A stretch of 64,000 nucleotides of DNA from assembly GCF_000527175.1 (NCBI RefSeq), contig NZ_AZUR01000001.1:2580501-2644500 (forward strand). The letters are read 5' to 3'. The notes beneath the pieces were generated by a model. The model did no database searches. It saw nothing but the letters and a program-made list of their open reading frames with translations, and was not told the origin of the DNA. Below, in pieces: positions 45,608 through 54,731 of the stretch. Numbering within the stretch: position 1 is the stretch's first letter; the number at the start of each line of letters is the position of its first letter. A program made the position numbers and the translations under genes. The stretch is from Pseudogulbenkiania sp. MAI-1. Lineage in GTDB: Bacteria; Pseudomonadota; Gammaproteobacteria; Burkholderiales; Chromobacteriaceae.

Positions 45608-46789
45608 TCAGAGACCGCGTGCGATGTCGTTTTTCAGATCCTCGACGTGCTCCAGGCCGACCGCTACACGCAACAGTCCTTCGACGATGCCGGCTTTCTC
45701 GCGGGCTTCCTGCGTGATGCGCGCATGGGTCGTCGAGGCCGGATGAGTGATGGTGCTCTTGACGTCACCCAGGTTGGCGGTACGGGAAATGACTTTCACC
45801 GCATCGACCAGCTGCCATGCCGCCTCGCGCCCGCCCTTTACCACGAAGGACACGACCGCGCCACCCAGCTTTTGCTGGCGCATCGCCAGCTCATGCTGGG
45901 GATGGCTGGCGAGCCCGGGATAGAACACCCGCTCGACGGCGGGATGCGCCTCCAGCCAGCGCGCCAGTTCGAGCGCGGTGGTGCACTGCTTTTCCATGCG
46001 GATGAACAGCGTCTCCATGCCGGACAGCAGCACCCAGGCATTGAACGCGGCTAGGGAAGGGCCGGCCGTGCGGACATGCAGGTAGATCTGCTCGATCAGG
46101 GCATCGCTTCCCACCACGGCCCCTCCCAGCACCCGGCCATGGCCATCCAGGTATTTGGTAGCGGAGTGCACCACCAGATCGGCACCCAGCTTGAGCGGCT
46201 GCTGCAGGGCCGGCGAGCAGAAACAATTATCGACCACCAGGAGCGCATCGCTCTCGTGAGCGATGTCTGCGATGGCGGCGATGTCCGCCACCTCGGTCAG
46301 CGGGTTGGACGGCGTTTCCAGGAAGAACAGCCTGGTGTTCGGTTTGATCGCGTCGCGCCATGCCTGCAGGTCGGCGGCATCGACGAAGGTGGTCTCGATG
46401 CCGAACTTGGACAGGGTGCCGGAGAACAGGTTGATGGTGGAGCCGAACAGGCTCTGCGAAGCGACAATGTGGTCACCCGCCTTGAGCAGGGCCATCATGC
46501 ACGCCTGGATCGCGGCCATGCCGCTTGCCGTGGCGATGGAGCGCTCACCGCCCTCCAGGGCCGCCAGACGTTCCTGAAATGCATTCACCGTGGGGTTGGT
46601 GAAACGGGAGTAGATGTAGCCGGGCTTTTGCCCGATGAACATCGCCGCCCCCTCTTCTGCGGTATCGAAAGTGAAACTGGAGGTCAGGTACAGCCCCTGG
46701 CTGTGCTCATGAAATTCACTGACGTCCAGCCCGGCGCGAATAGCCAGCGTCTCAGGATGCAGGGAAAGGGGATTGTTCTTTTCAGTCAT
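45608..46789 (-). CDS. metZ: O-succinylhomoserine sulfhydrylase
   Basis: This 393-residue PLP enzyme of the Cys/Met metabolism family makes homocysteine directly from O-succinylhomoserine and sulfide. The PLP lysine is in SATKYLDGHGR, and the phosphate contact YSRFTNPT and TASGMAAIQA match MetZ rather than MetB. Sequence alone does not fully exclude an O-acetyl substrate. The start is ATG 46787-46789 after GGTGGAACG. It follows purF, as in many betaproteobacteria, but a terminator separates them. Confidence 0.92.
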   Translation of the reverse strand: MTEKNNPLSLHPETLAIRAGLDVSEFHEHSQGLYLTSSFTFDTAEEGAAMFIGQKPGYIYSRFTNPTVNAFQERLAALEGGERSIATASGMAAIQACMMALLKAGDHIVASQSLFGSTINLFSGTLSKFGIETTFVDAADLQAWRDAIKPNTRLFFLETPSNPLTEVADIAAIADIAHESDALLVVDNCFCSPALQQPLKLGADLVVHSATKYLDGHGRVLGGAVVGSDALIEQIYLHVRTAGPSLAAFNAWVLLSGMETLFIRMEKQCTTALELARWLEAHPAVERVFYPGLASHPQHELAMRQQKLGGAVVSFVVKGGREAAWQLVDAVKVISRTANLGDVKSTITHPASTTHARITQEAREKAGIVEGLLRVAVGLEHVEDLKNDIARGL

Positions 46790-46881
46790 AGCGTTCCACC
46801 GCTTCGTCAATATACTCTGGACCCATCGTACTCCTGCATGGCCTCGCCAGGCCAGGAAGAGACTCGACCGGCTCCGGATGC

Positions 46882-46914
46882 GGAAAGAAAAATGCGCCCC
46901 CTCAAGGGCGCATT
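46882..46914 (-). terminator. Terminator of purF
   Basis: AATGCGCCC (46891-46899) and GGGCGCATT (46906-46914) form the stem. The minus-strand tail reads TTTCTTTCC, 12 bases past the purF stop. Confidence 0.88.
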
Positions 46915-46925
46915 ATCGACCTGGC

Positions 46926-48461
46926 TCAAATCAGGTTCTGCTCGGCCACGTTCAGGTTGAGGTCGACCGGCTGCGCGCCTTCGACCTCCTCCTTCTGGCC
47001 TTTGCCGTCGCGGCGCGCGCTCTCGATGGCGTCGAGATAGGCCTCGGTGATGTCGCCGGTGATGTATTCGCCGTTGAAGCACGAGGTCTCGAAATCGCGC
47101 AGCTCGCGGTTGACGCTGTGCACCGCGTCCATCAGGGCGTCGAGATCCTGGTAGATCACGGCATCGGCGCCGATCTCGCGGGCAATCTCGTCCTCGGTCC
47201 GCCCGGTGGCCAGCAGTTCGGCGCGGGTCGGCATGTCGATGCCGTAGACGTTGGGGAAACGCACCGCCGGTGCAGCGGAGGCGAAGTAGACTTTCTTGGC
47301 GCCGGCATCGCGCGCCATCTGCACGATTTCCTTGGACGTGGTGCCACGCACGATGGAGTCGTCCACCAAGAGCACGTTGCGGTCCTTGAATTCACAGGCG
47401 ACCGGGTTGAGCTTCTGGCGCACCGACTTCTTGCGCACGGCCTGGCCCGGCATGATGAAGGTGCGGCCGATATAGCGGTTCTTGATGAAGCCTTCGCGGT
47501 ACGGCAGACCCAGGTGGTTGGCCAGCTGCAGGGCGCTGGGGCGGCTGGTATCGGGAATCGGCATCACCACGTCGATGTCCATCTCCGGCAGCACGCGGCG
47601 GATCTTGTCGGCCAGCGTTTCGCCCATCACGGTACGCGCCTGGTAGACCGACGCGCCGTCGATCACCGAATCGGGGCGGGCAAAGTAGACGAACTCGAAC
47701 AGGCATGGCGCATGGCGGGTCGGGCCCTTGCTCGGCTGGGCGTGGAAGTCGCCCGCAAAGCTGACGAACACGCACTCGCCCGGCTCGACGTCGCGCAGCA
47801 CCTTGAAGCCGGAGCAATCCAGCGCCACCGACTCGGAGGCGAACATGTATTCGGTCTTGCCGTTGGTATCGTTGGTGCCGATCACCAGCGGACGGATGCC
47901 ATTGGGGTCGCGGAAGGCCACCAGGCCGTAACCGGCGATCATCGCCACCACGGCGTAGGCGCCGCGCACGCGGCGGTGCACGGCCTCGACCGCCTCGAAC
48001 ACCGCCTCGACCGACAGCTCGTAGCCCTCGACGCGTTGCGCCAGTTCGTGGGCGAACACGTTGAGCAGCACTTCGGAATCGGAGTTGGTGTTGATGTGAC
48101 GCAAATCGTAGCGGTACATGTCCGCCTTGAGCTCGTCGGTATTGGTCAGGTTGCCGTTGTGCGCCAGCACGATGCCGAACGGCGAGTTGACGTAGAACGG
48201 CTGCGCCTCCGCCAGGTTGGACGCCGAACCGGCAGTCGGGTAACGCACGTGGGCGATGCCTGCGTTGCCGAGCAGCGAGCGCATGTTGCGGGTACGGAAC
48301 ACGTCTCTCACCATGCCGCTGCCTTTGTGCATGTGAAACGATTTCCCGTTGGCCGTCACGATGCCGGCCGCATCCTGACCCCGGTGTTGCAGCAGTTGCA
48401 GCCCGTCATACAACAGCTGATTGACGGGAGCCTGCCCGACCACGCCTAGAATTCCACACAT
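46926..48461 (-). CDS. purF: Amidophosphoribosyltransferase
   Basis: PurF makes 5-phosphoribosylamine from PRPP and glutamine, the first committed step of purine synthesis. The 511 residues start MCGILGVVG. C2 becomes the N-terminal nucleophile, so the start is fixed at ATG 48459-48461. The PRPP loop VLLVDDSIVRGTTS is intact. The chain lacks the iron-sulfur cysteine set of the Bacillus type and fits the E. coli type (505). It is the last gene of the operon from the acidic protein at 51983, 28 bases after cvpA. Confidence 0.97.
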   Translation of the reverse strand: MCGILGVVGQAPVNQLLYDGLQLLQHRGQDAAGIVTANGKSFHMHKGSGMVRDVFRTRNMRSLLGNAGIAHVRYPTAGSASNLAEAQPFYVNSPFGIVLAHNGNLTNTDELKADMYRYDLRHINTNSDSEVLLNVFAHELAQRVEGYELSVEAVFEAVEAVHRRVRGAYAVVAMIAGYGLVAFRDPNGIRPLVIGTNDTNGKTEYMFASESVALDCSGFKVLRDVEPGECVFVSFAGDFHAQPSKGPTRHAPCLFEFVYFARPDSVIDGASVYQARTVMGETLADKIRRVLPEMDIDVVMPIPDTSRPSALQLANHLGLPYREGFIKNRYIGRTFIMPGQAVRKKSVRQKLNPVACEFKDRNVLLVDDSIVRGTTSKEIVQMARDAGAKKVYFASAAPAVRFPNVYGIDMPTRAELLATGRTEDEIAREIGADAVIYQDLDALMDAVHSVNRELRDFETSCFNGEYITGDITEAYLDAIESARRDGKGQKEEVEGAQPVDLNLNVAEQNLI

Positions 48462-48489
48462 TTCGAGTTTTCCCAACTACCTACAGAAC

Positions 48490-49047
48490 TTAAGAATATA
48501 AAGCACGGCCCGGCGCATCCTGCGCCGGCCCCTGCCGCAACGTTTCGCCGTGCCGGCCCGAGAAGTCCAGATGTTCCGACATCTTGGGCGGCAGCCAGGG
48601 CCGCAAGGACAGCGCAGCAGCCTCGAACGGCTGGGCAAGCAAGGCGTTGCGCCACATCGGCTGCTTGGGCAGATCGGTCAGACCGCCCAGCAACACCATC
48701 ACCGTTACCAGCACGCCGCCGCGTGCCAGCCCGAACACGGCGCCGAGCAAGCGATTGACGGCGCCCAGGCCGATCGAATCGATCAGGCCGGTCAGGACCA
48801 CGCGCAACAGCGCCGTACCCAGCCAGACCAGGAAAAACAGGACAATAAAGGAGGCGACCAGACGTAGCCCCTCGCTCGGCAAGTCAGCCGGCAGGAAGCC
48901 GGCCAGCGTCGGCGCAAATTCCTTGGCGCACCACAGCGCCGCAATCCACGAACCCAGCGACAGCACCTCGGCCACCAGCCCGCGCATCAGCGCGACGATG
49001 ACCGATCCTGCCAGGATGGCAATGACGATATAGTCGAAAACCGTCAT
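48490..49047 (-). CDS. cvpA: CvpA family membrane protein
   Basis: This is a 185-residue inner-membrane protein with four predicted membrane segments in the first 125 residues (DYIVIAILAGSVIVALMRG onward), matching the colicin V production protein family. Its molecular function is not settled. The cvpA-purF order is conserved from E. coli onward. It lies six bases after the SPOR gene and 28 before purF, so it is clearly in the operon. Confidence 0.93.
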   Translation of the reverse strand: MTVFDYIVIAILAGSVIVALMRGLVAEVLSLGSWIAALWCAKEFAPTLAGFLPADLPSEGLRLVASFIVLFFLVWLGTALLRVVLTGLIDSIGLGAVNRLLGAVFGLARGGVLVTVMVLLGGLTDLPKQPMWRNALLAQPFEAAALSLRPWLPPKMSEHLDFSGRHGETLRQGPAQDAPGRALYS

Positions 49048-49053
49048 CGTGTC

Positions 49054-49869
49054 TTAGCGGCTCACAATGATGCCCGTGACGCCGGCACTGGAGAGTTTCT
49101 TCAAAATGCTCTCCGCCTCGGCACGGGAGCCGAAGGGGCCGACACGGACGCGGGTAACGTTGCCCTTGCTGGTCTCCACCTTGCTGAAATGCGCAGTCAC
49201 GCCCAACCCGGACAGGCGGGCCTTCAGGGCCTCCGCCTTGCCCGGATCGGACAGCGCGGCGAGCTGGATCACCACGTTACCCTTGCCGGCCTCAGGCTTG
49301 CTCTCAGCCTTGGGGGCGGGCTTGGCCGCCGTCGGTTCGGCCTCGACGCGGCCTTCGAGAATGGCGGCGGGGTCGACCTTTCTGGGCGCAGGGGCTTCGG
49401 CTTTCTTGGGTTCCGGCCTGGATTCCGGCTTGGGCTCGGCCCTGGGAAGGGGCTTGGCTTCCTCTTTGACCGCCGCCTTGGGTTCGGCCTTGGCAACGAC
49501 CGGGGGGGCGGCAGCAGGCTGCGGCTTGGCAGCGGGCTGTGCGGTCGCGGCCGGCCCGGCATCATCGAGTTGGGCCGGCAGTTGTGTCACGGTAGCGGCC
49601 GACGCGGTGCGATTCTCTTGCGGCACGGCTTCGGCGCTCGGCGCCAGCACGGCTTCCGGAGCCGGCACGGCGGGGGCAGGAGCCGTTTCCGGGGATTTCT
49701 GGCCGACGATCTCGACCGATTCCGGCTTCATCTGCTGCTCCGGCACGCTGCCGACCACCTGCCACAACACCACGGTCGAGATCAGCACCAGCACGATGGC
49801 GCCGACCAGGCGGCGGCGCGCGCGCTTGCGCAGCAGAATCAGTTCCTCATGGGTGGACAGTCCGGGCAT
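49054..49869 (-). CDS. SPOR domain protein (DedD-like)
   Basis: This 271-residue protein has a short cytosolic N-terminus, one membrane segment (about residues 25-43), a long Ala/Pro/Lys/Glu-rich linker (about 45-190) and a C-terminal SPOR domain (VVIQLAALSDPGKAEALKARL and RVRVGPFGSRAEAES) that binds denuded septal peptidoglycan. This is the plan of DedD, a cell-division protein. The start MPGLSTHEEL follows AGGAAGGC. Seven bases separate it from folC, and cvpA follows, so the folC-dedD-cvpA order is as in E. coli. Confidence 0.9.
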   Translation of the reverse strand: MPGLSTHEELILLRKRARRRLVGAIVLVLISTVVLWQVVGSVPEQQMKPESVEIVGQKSPETAPAPAVPAPEAVLAPSAEAVPQENRTASAATVTQLPAQLDDAGPAATAQPAAKPQPAAAPPVVAKAEPKAAVKEEAKPLPRAEPKPESRPEPKKAEAPAPRKVDPAAILEGRVEAEPTAAKPAPKAESKPEAGKGNVVIQLAALSDPGKAEALKARLSGLGVTAHFSKVETSKGNVTRVRVGPFGSRAEAESILKKLSSAGVTGIIVSR

Positions 49870-49876
49870 GCCTTCC

Positions 49877-51151
49877 TCAGGATGTGTGATGGCGCGCCTC
49901 GAGCACCGCGGCGACGGTGTGGAACGAGCCGAATGCGACGATTCTATCATTTTCCCCGGCCGCCGATAAGGCAGCGCCCCAGGCTTCGGCGACCGTGTCG
50001 TACGTTTTCACGTTGCGCACTCCCAGGGCGGCCAGGCGCTCGGCGAGCTGCGCCCCGCTCTGCCCGCGCGGCATGTCGAGGCCGCCGACGAACCAGCCGT
50101 CGAACTCGTCCCTGGCCAGCGCCACCACCGTATCGAGATCCTTGTCGGACAGCATCGAGAACACCGCATAGCGGTTTTCGGCGAAGGCGAGCTTCTTCAG
50201 GTTGGCGACCATGGCCTGGACCGCGTGCGGGTTGTGGCCGACGTCAAGGATGGTCAGGGGACGCCCCGGCAGCACCTGGAAGCGTCCCGGCCAATCCACT
50301 TCGAGCAGGCCGCGCTTGACTGCGCCGATGCCGACCGGCAGTTTTTCCTTCAAGCATTCCAGCACCGCCAGCGCGGTGGAGGCGTTGACCAGTTGGTAGC
50401 TGCCGCGCAGCGCCGGGAACGGCAGGGCATGGCGGTAGACGTCGCCCATGCGGAACGACCACTGGTTCTCCAGCTTGCTGAAGCCGAAATCGCGGCCGTA
50501 GAGCTTGAGATCGGCCCCGATCGCCGCGGCATGGTCGAGCAGGCGCTGCGGCGGGTTGGCGTCGGCACAGATCGCCGGCTTGCCGGCACGGAACACGCCG
50601 GCCTTCTCGAAGCCGATGTCCTCGCGGTTGTCGCCCAGGATGGCCTGATGGTCGAGGTCCACGCTGACCACCACCGAGACGTCCGGCTCGAACACGTTGA
50701 CGGCGTCCAGCCTGCCGCCCAGGCCCACTTCCAGCACCATCACGTCGACCTGCTGGTCGACGAAGGTCTTGACGGCGCCGAGGGTGCCGAATTCGAAATA
50801 GGTCAGCGAGGTGTCACCACGTGCCGCTTCCACCGCTTCGAAGCCCTGCACGATCAGTTCGTCGTCGACCGGCTGCATGTCGATGGCAACGCGCTCGTTG
50901 TAGCGCAACAGGTGCGGCGAGGTATAGGTGCCCACCTTGAAGCCGGCACGGTGGAGCATGGTGGAGAGCATGGCGCAGACCGAGCCCTTGCCGTTGGTGC
51001 CGGCGACCAGCACCACCGGACAGGAGGGATGCAGCCCCATGACATCGCGCACGCGGCGGACGCGCTCAAGCCCCATGTCGATGGCGGAAGGGTGCAGGCT
51101 TTCCAGGCGGGTCAGCCAGTCGGGAAGCGTGGTCGGGAGTGTGTGTGTCAT
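49877..51151 (-). CDS. folC: Bifunctional folylpolyglutamate / dihydrofolate synthase
   Basis: FolC adds glutamate to dihydropteroate and then to folates. The 424 residues (E. coli 422) include the ATP loop GTNGKGSV, the SPHL motif (YTSPHLLRYNER) and DVGHNPHA in the C-terminal domain. The start is ATG 51149-51151, ten bases after the ygfX-like stop. A frame extension above it is rejected. It is part of the six-gene minus-strand operon. Confidence 0.95.
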   Translation of the reverse strand: MTHTLPTTLPDWLTRLESLHPSAIDMGLERVRRVRDVMGLHPSCPVVLVAGTNGKGSVCAMLSTMLHRAGFKVGTYTSPHLLRYNERVAIDMQPVDDELIVQGFEAVEAARGDTSLTYFEFGTLGAVKTFVDQQVDVMVLEVGLGGRLDAVNVFEPDVSVVVSVDLDHQAILGDNREDIGFEKAGVFRAGKPAICADANPPQRLLDHAAAIGADLKLYGRDFGFSKLENQWSFRMGDVYRHALPFPALRGSYQLVNASTALAVLECLKEKLPVGIGAVKRGLLEVDWPGRFQVLPGRPLTILDVGHNPHAVQAMVANLKKLAFAENRYAVFSMLSDKDLDTVVALARDEFDGWFVGGLDMPRGQSGAQLAERLAALGVRNVKTYDTVAEAWGAALSAAGENDRIVAFGSFHTVAAVLEARHHTS

Positions 51152-51161
51152 GATTGTGTAT

Positions 51162-51620
51162 TCAGATCGGCGCGGAGGCGGGCTCTCGCGCATGGAACCA
51201 GCGCAGATAGACCCGCAAGGCGCGCAAGGATTCCCGCTCGGCGGAGTCGGGCCACAGCACCAGGGAGCGGCGGCGCTCCTCCAGGCTCAGGTTCAGCACC
51301 ACCAGCCAGGGGGTGATCACGCTGTCGTCGTCGACGCTGGCCTCCACCGAGAACGGGCCGAACCAGACCGCCAGCTGCCCCTCGGGGGAGACCTCGATCC
51401 GGCCGATGCGCTGCCGCGACGGCCACCAGCCGTCGTGGCGCAGGCCGTACCACAGCACGCCGGGCAAGGGCAGCAGCAGGCAGGCGGCGGTCCGGAGCGG
51501 CAGGTAGCACAGACTGGCCACGGCCAGCACCAAGACACTGCCGCTCAGCAGCGCGAGCCAGATCCGCGAAGGTCTGAGCTCCACGGCGAACGGCGGCACG
51601 GTGCGCTGGCGCGAGGACAT
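51162..51620 (-). CDS. YgfX-like membrane protein
   Basis: This is a 152-residue protein with a basic N-terminus, two adjacent membrane segments (about residues 19-57) and a cytosolic domain ending LVLWPDSAERESLRALRVYLRW, which matches the conserved block of the YgfX (CptA) family. E. coli YgfX has been proposed as a toxin affecting FtsZ and MreB, paired with SdhE. Here the gene before it is a different acidic protein, nine bases upstream, and folC follows by ten bases. GAGAGCTG precedes the ATG. Confidence 0.75.
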   Translation of the reverse strand: MSSRQRTVPPFAVELRPSRIWLALLSGSVLVLAVASLCYLPLRTAACLLLPLPGVLWYGLRHDGWWPSRQRIGRIEVSPEGQLAVWFGPFSVEASVDDDSVITPWLVVLNLSLEERRRSLVLWPDSAERESLRALRVYLRWFHAREPASAPI

Positions 51621-51629
51621 GTGCAGCTC

Positions 51630-51983
51630 TCAGAGTTCGGCGGCGGGATAGTTGTGGATGTCTTCGTCGACGCTGTCGAGCACGGTGGAGTGGATTTCGA
51701 CGTCGAACCACTCCCAGAAAGTCTTCAACGAGCGCTCGGCCGGCCACAAGGCCTCGTCCTCGTACCACGAGGCCAGTTCCATCTTGAACAGTTGCTCGTA
51801 CATGTCGTCGATGCGCGACACGCCCTCTTCCGGATCGGTGAATTCCGGCAGCAGGATCACGGTGCAGTCGGCGCGCAGGCTGTCGAGCGTGAGATCCATA
51901 TCGTTGCCAGGCACGTTGTTGAGCCAGTTCAGGAACGGTTCTTTGGGCTTGATGACGGCGACGGATCGATCGACGAAATACAT
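51630..51983 (-). CDS. Conserved acidic protein of unknown function
   Basis: This is a 117-residue cytosolic protein starting MYFVDRSVAVIKPK, very rich in Asp and Glu (for example DEDIHNY near the end and EDEALWPAE in the middle), with no membrane segment or cysteine cluster. I do not recognise a named domain. AAGGAATTCC before ATG 51981-51983 supports this start over the longer frame. It heads the operon that leads through ygfX and folC to purF, and is divergent from uup. Confidence 0.75.
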   Translation of the reverse strand: MYFVDRSVAVIKPKEPFLNWLNNVPGNDMDLTLDSLRADCTVILLPEFTDPEEGVSRIDDMYEQLFKMELASWYEDEALWPAERSLKTFWEWFDVEIHSTVLDSVDEDIHNYPAAEL

Positions 51984-52108
51984 GGAATTCCTTTCGCTAA
52001 CGCAGCCCGGGCGCGGCCGGGCCATCGGGGCCGGTCAGGAACCGGCCCCATCAAGGCGCGCATTGTAACAGCCCGGCCGGCCAGAGGCGAAGGAGACTTG
52101 GCGGGCGT

Positions 52109-52116
52109 GCTACAAT
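52109..52116 (+). promoter_or_regulatory. Extended -10 promoter before uup
   Basis: TGC-TACAAT gives an extended -10 (TGn plus five of six matches). No clear -35 is seen, as is common for extended -10 promoters. It lies 39 bases before the uup ATG. Confidence 0.45.
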
Positions 52117-52154
52117 CCGCCGCATTACTGGCATCTCTGGATCATTGCAGACTC

Positions 52155-54068
52155 ATGGCTCTCATCACGGTCGACAAGGCCTGCCTGGCTTTCGGACACA
52201 ACGCGCTGTTGGACAAGGTGGATTTCGTTCTGGAGCCCGGCGAGGTGGTCGGGCTGATCGGCCGCAACGGCGCCGGCAAGTCGTCCTTGCTCAAGAGCAT
52301 CGCCGGCACGGTGGCGCTGGACGACGGCCGCATCAACATCAAAGGCGACGTGCGCGTGGCCTACGTACCGCAGGAGCCGGAGTTCAACCCCGAGCACACG
52401 GTGTTCGAGGCCGTGGCCGAGGGCCTGGGCGATCTCAAGGCGCTGCTGACCGGCTATCACAAGGCGACCCAGGCGCTGACCGACCCGGCAGCCGACCATG
52501 AGGCCTTGCTGGCCGAGATGGAGCGTATCCAGCATGAGCTGGAGGCGCGCAACGGCTGGCAGTTCGACGCGTTGATCGGCGCCACCCTCTCCCACCTCGG
52601 GCTCGACGCCGACACCCGCATCAGCGCACTGTCGGGCGGCTGGAAAAAACGCGTAGCGCTGGCTCGCGCCCTGGCCGCCAAGCCGGACGTGCTGCTGCTG
52701 GACGAGCCGACCAACCACCTGGACGTGGCGGCGATCGAGTGGCTGGAGACGCTACTGAAGAACTTCGCCGGCAGCGTGCTGCTGATCACCCACGACCGCC
52801 GCTTCCTCGACAACGTCGCCACACGCATCATCGAGCTCGACCGCGGCATCCTGCGCAGCTATCCGGGCAGCTTTTCCGCCTACCAGACCAAGAAGGCCGA
52901 GGAGCTGGCGGTGGAGGAGGAGCAGAACCGCCTGTTCGACAAGTTCCACGCCCAGGAAGAGGTGTGGATCCGCAAGGGCATCGAGGCGCGCCGCACCCGC
53001 AACGAGGGCCGCGTGCGCCGGCTGGAGCAGATCCGCCGCGAGCGTGCGGCACGGCGCGAGCGCGTGGGCCAGGTCAACTTCCAGCTCGACGCCGGCGAGC
53101 GCTCGGGCAAGCTGGTGGCGGAACTGGAACACGTCGGCAAGAGCTTTGGAGACAAGCTCATCGTACGCGACTTCACCACCCGCATCCTGCGCGGCGACAA
53201 GATCGGCCTGATCGGCCCCAACGGCGTCGGCAAGACCACTCTGCTGAAGATGATCCTCGGCGAACTGGCGCCGGACACAGGCAGCGTCAAGCAGGGCAGC
53301 AAGCTCGAGATCGCCTACTTCGACCAGTTCCGCGAACAACTGGACGAGGACATGAGCGTGGCCGACGTGATCAGCCAGGGCAACGACTTCGTCGAGATCG
53401 CCGGGCAGAAGAAGCACGTGATGAGCTACCTGGAGGACTTCCTGTTCTCGCCGCAACGCGCCCGTAGCCCGGTGCGCTCGCTCTCTGGCGGCGAGCGCAA
53501 TCGTTTGCTGCTGGCGCGCCTGTTCACCCGCCCGGCCAACGTGCTGGTGCTGGACGAACCGACCAACGACCTCGACATCGACACGCTGGAACTGCTGGAA
53601 GACGTCATCGACAAGTACAGCGGCACGGTGTTCCTGGTGAGCCACGACCGCGCCTTCCTCGACAACGTGGTAACCCAGGTGATCGCCTTCGAGGGCGACG
53701 GCAGGCTGGAAGAGTACCCCGGCGGCTACCAGGACTGGGTCGACACCAAGGCACGCATGGCGGCGCTGAAGCCGACCGAACCGGCCCCTAAGGCACCGGC
53801 GCCGCGCCAGGAGAAGCCCCAGGATAAGCCCAAAAGCGGCCGCACCAAGCTGTCCTACAACGAAACGCGCGAGCTGGCCGGCCTACCCGAGCTGATCGCC
53901 ACGCTGGAAGCCGAACAAGCCGAGCTCAACCAGAAGCTGCTCGACCCCAACTGTTACCGCGACACCCCGCGCGAGGCCATCGCCTGGCAGCAACGCATCG
54001 AACAGATCGATGAACTGCTGCTGGAGAAGCTGGCACGCTGGGAAGAACTGGAAAGCAAACAGGGATGA
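52155..54068 (+). CDS. uup: ABC-F ATPase Uup
   Basis: This is a 637-residue soluble protein with two nucleotide-binding domains. Walker A GRNGAGKSS and signature ALSGGWKKR are in the first half, and GPNGVGKTT and SLSGGERNR in the second. The linker of about 80 residues lies between, and a C-terminal coiled-coil (GRTKLSYNETRELAGL to the end) binds DNA in E. coli Uup (635). Uup limits transposon excision and acts on ribosomes. The start MALITVDKAC at 52155 is fixed by homology. The open frame continues far upstream, but that part is antisense to folC and ygfX. Confidence 0.94.
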   Translation: MALITVDKACLAFGHNALLDKVDFVLEPGEVVGLIGRNGAGKSSLLKSIAGTVALDDGRINIKGDVRVAYVPQEPEFNPEHTVFEAVAEGLGDLKALLTGYHKATQALTDPAADHEALLAEMERIQHELEARNGWQFDALIGATLSHLGLDADTRISALSGGWKKRVALARALAAKPDVLLLDEPTNHLDVAAIEWLETLLKNFAGSVLLITHDRRFLDNVATRIIELDRGILRSYPGSFSAYQTKKAEELAVEEEQNRLFDKFHAQEEVWIRKGIEARRTRNEGRVRRLEQIRRERAARRERVGQVNFQLDAGERSGKLVAELEHVGKSFGDKLIVRDFTTRILRGDKIGLIGPNGVGKTTLLKMILGELAPDTGSVKQGSKLEIAYFDQFREQLDEDMSVADVISQGNDFVEIAGQKKHVMSYLEDFLFSPQRARSPVRSLSGGERNRLLLARLFTRPANVLVLDEPTNDLDIDTLELLEDVIDKYSGTVFLVSHDRAFLDNVVTQVIAFEGDGRLEEYPGGYQDWVDTKARMAALKPTEPAPKAPAPRQEKPQDKPKSGRTKLSYNETRELAGLPELIATLEAEQAELNQKLLDPNCYRDTPREAIAWQQRIEQIDELLLEKLARWEELESKQG

Positions 54069-54598
54069 GTTCACGCTGGCCTTCCGCCACTGTCGTCACC
54101 GCGTCGATCGCCGCGCTGGCCCTCTCCTTGGCAGGATGCAGCAGCGCCCCGCCCCGGAAGCCCTCCTCCGCCAAGCCCCGGCCGGCCACAAGCCCGGCCC
54201 TGACGGGACTCACGGCGGACGGTGCCGGGCGCGAGATCCTGATGTACACACTGGGCCTTCTTGACCTCGACTACCGCTTCGGCGGCAACAACCCGGAGGC
54301 CGGACTCGACTGCAGCGGCATGGTCAGTTACATCTACCAGAACGCCGTCGGCGTGAAGTTGCCGCACAACGCGGCGCAGATCGCCAGCGTGGCGCGGCCG
54401 ATCGAGACCAGCCGGATGCAGGTCGGCGACCTGGTATTCTTCAACACGATGAACCGGCCGTTCTCCCACATGGGCATCTACATCGGCGACGGCAAGTTCG
54501 TGCATGCGCCGCGCAGCAATAGCACCATCCGCGTCGAGCGCCTCGACAACCGCTACTTCGCCGCGCGCTTCGAAGGCGCACGCACCCTGTTTGACTGA
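54065..54598 (+). CDS. NlpC/P60 family lipoprotein peptidase
   Basis: This 177-residue protein has a lipoprotein signal with lipobox LAGC (C25). The NlpC/P60 domain follows with catalytic cysteine C83 in DCSG, H135 in SHMGIYIG and H147 in FVHAP. Such enzymes cut peptidoglycan stem peptides in the periplasm and are anchored to a membrane by the lipid. The ATG overlaps the uup stop by four bases (ATGA), so it is translated from the same message as uup, an unexpected pairing. Confidence 0.92.
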   Translation: MSSRWPSATVVTASIAALALSLAGCSSAPPRKPSSAKPRPATSPALTGLTADGAGREILMYTLGLLDLDYRFGGNNPEAGLDCSGMVSYIYQNAVGVKLPHNAAQIASVARPIETSRMQVGDLVFFNTMNRPFSHMGIYIGDGKFVHAPRSNSTIRVERLDNRYFAARFEGARTLFD

Positions 54599-54635
54599 TG
54601 CGCGACTGGGACGCCAGGTTGCATCCTGGCCACGC

Positions 54636-54665
54636 TAACAGCAAGCCCTGACGAAGCGTTATAAT
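54636..54665 (+). promoter_or_regulatory. Candidate fbp promoter
   Basis: TATAAT (54660-54665) is a perfect -10, 67 bases before the fbp ATG. The -35 is weak: CTAACA or TAACAG 18-19 bases upstream. Confidence 0.45.
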
Positions 54666-54731
54666 GCGCCCTATTCTTCCCGCCGGCCCGACATGCCCCG
54701 GCGGCGACCCACACCGACACAGAGGATATCC

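Noticed and set aside
50928..52154. A 400-codon in-frame N-terminal extension of uup
   Set aside because: It is antisense to folC, ygfX and the acidic gene. Uup homologues begin at MALITV (52155).
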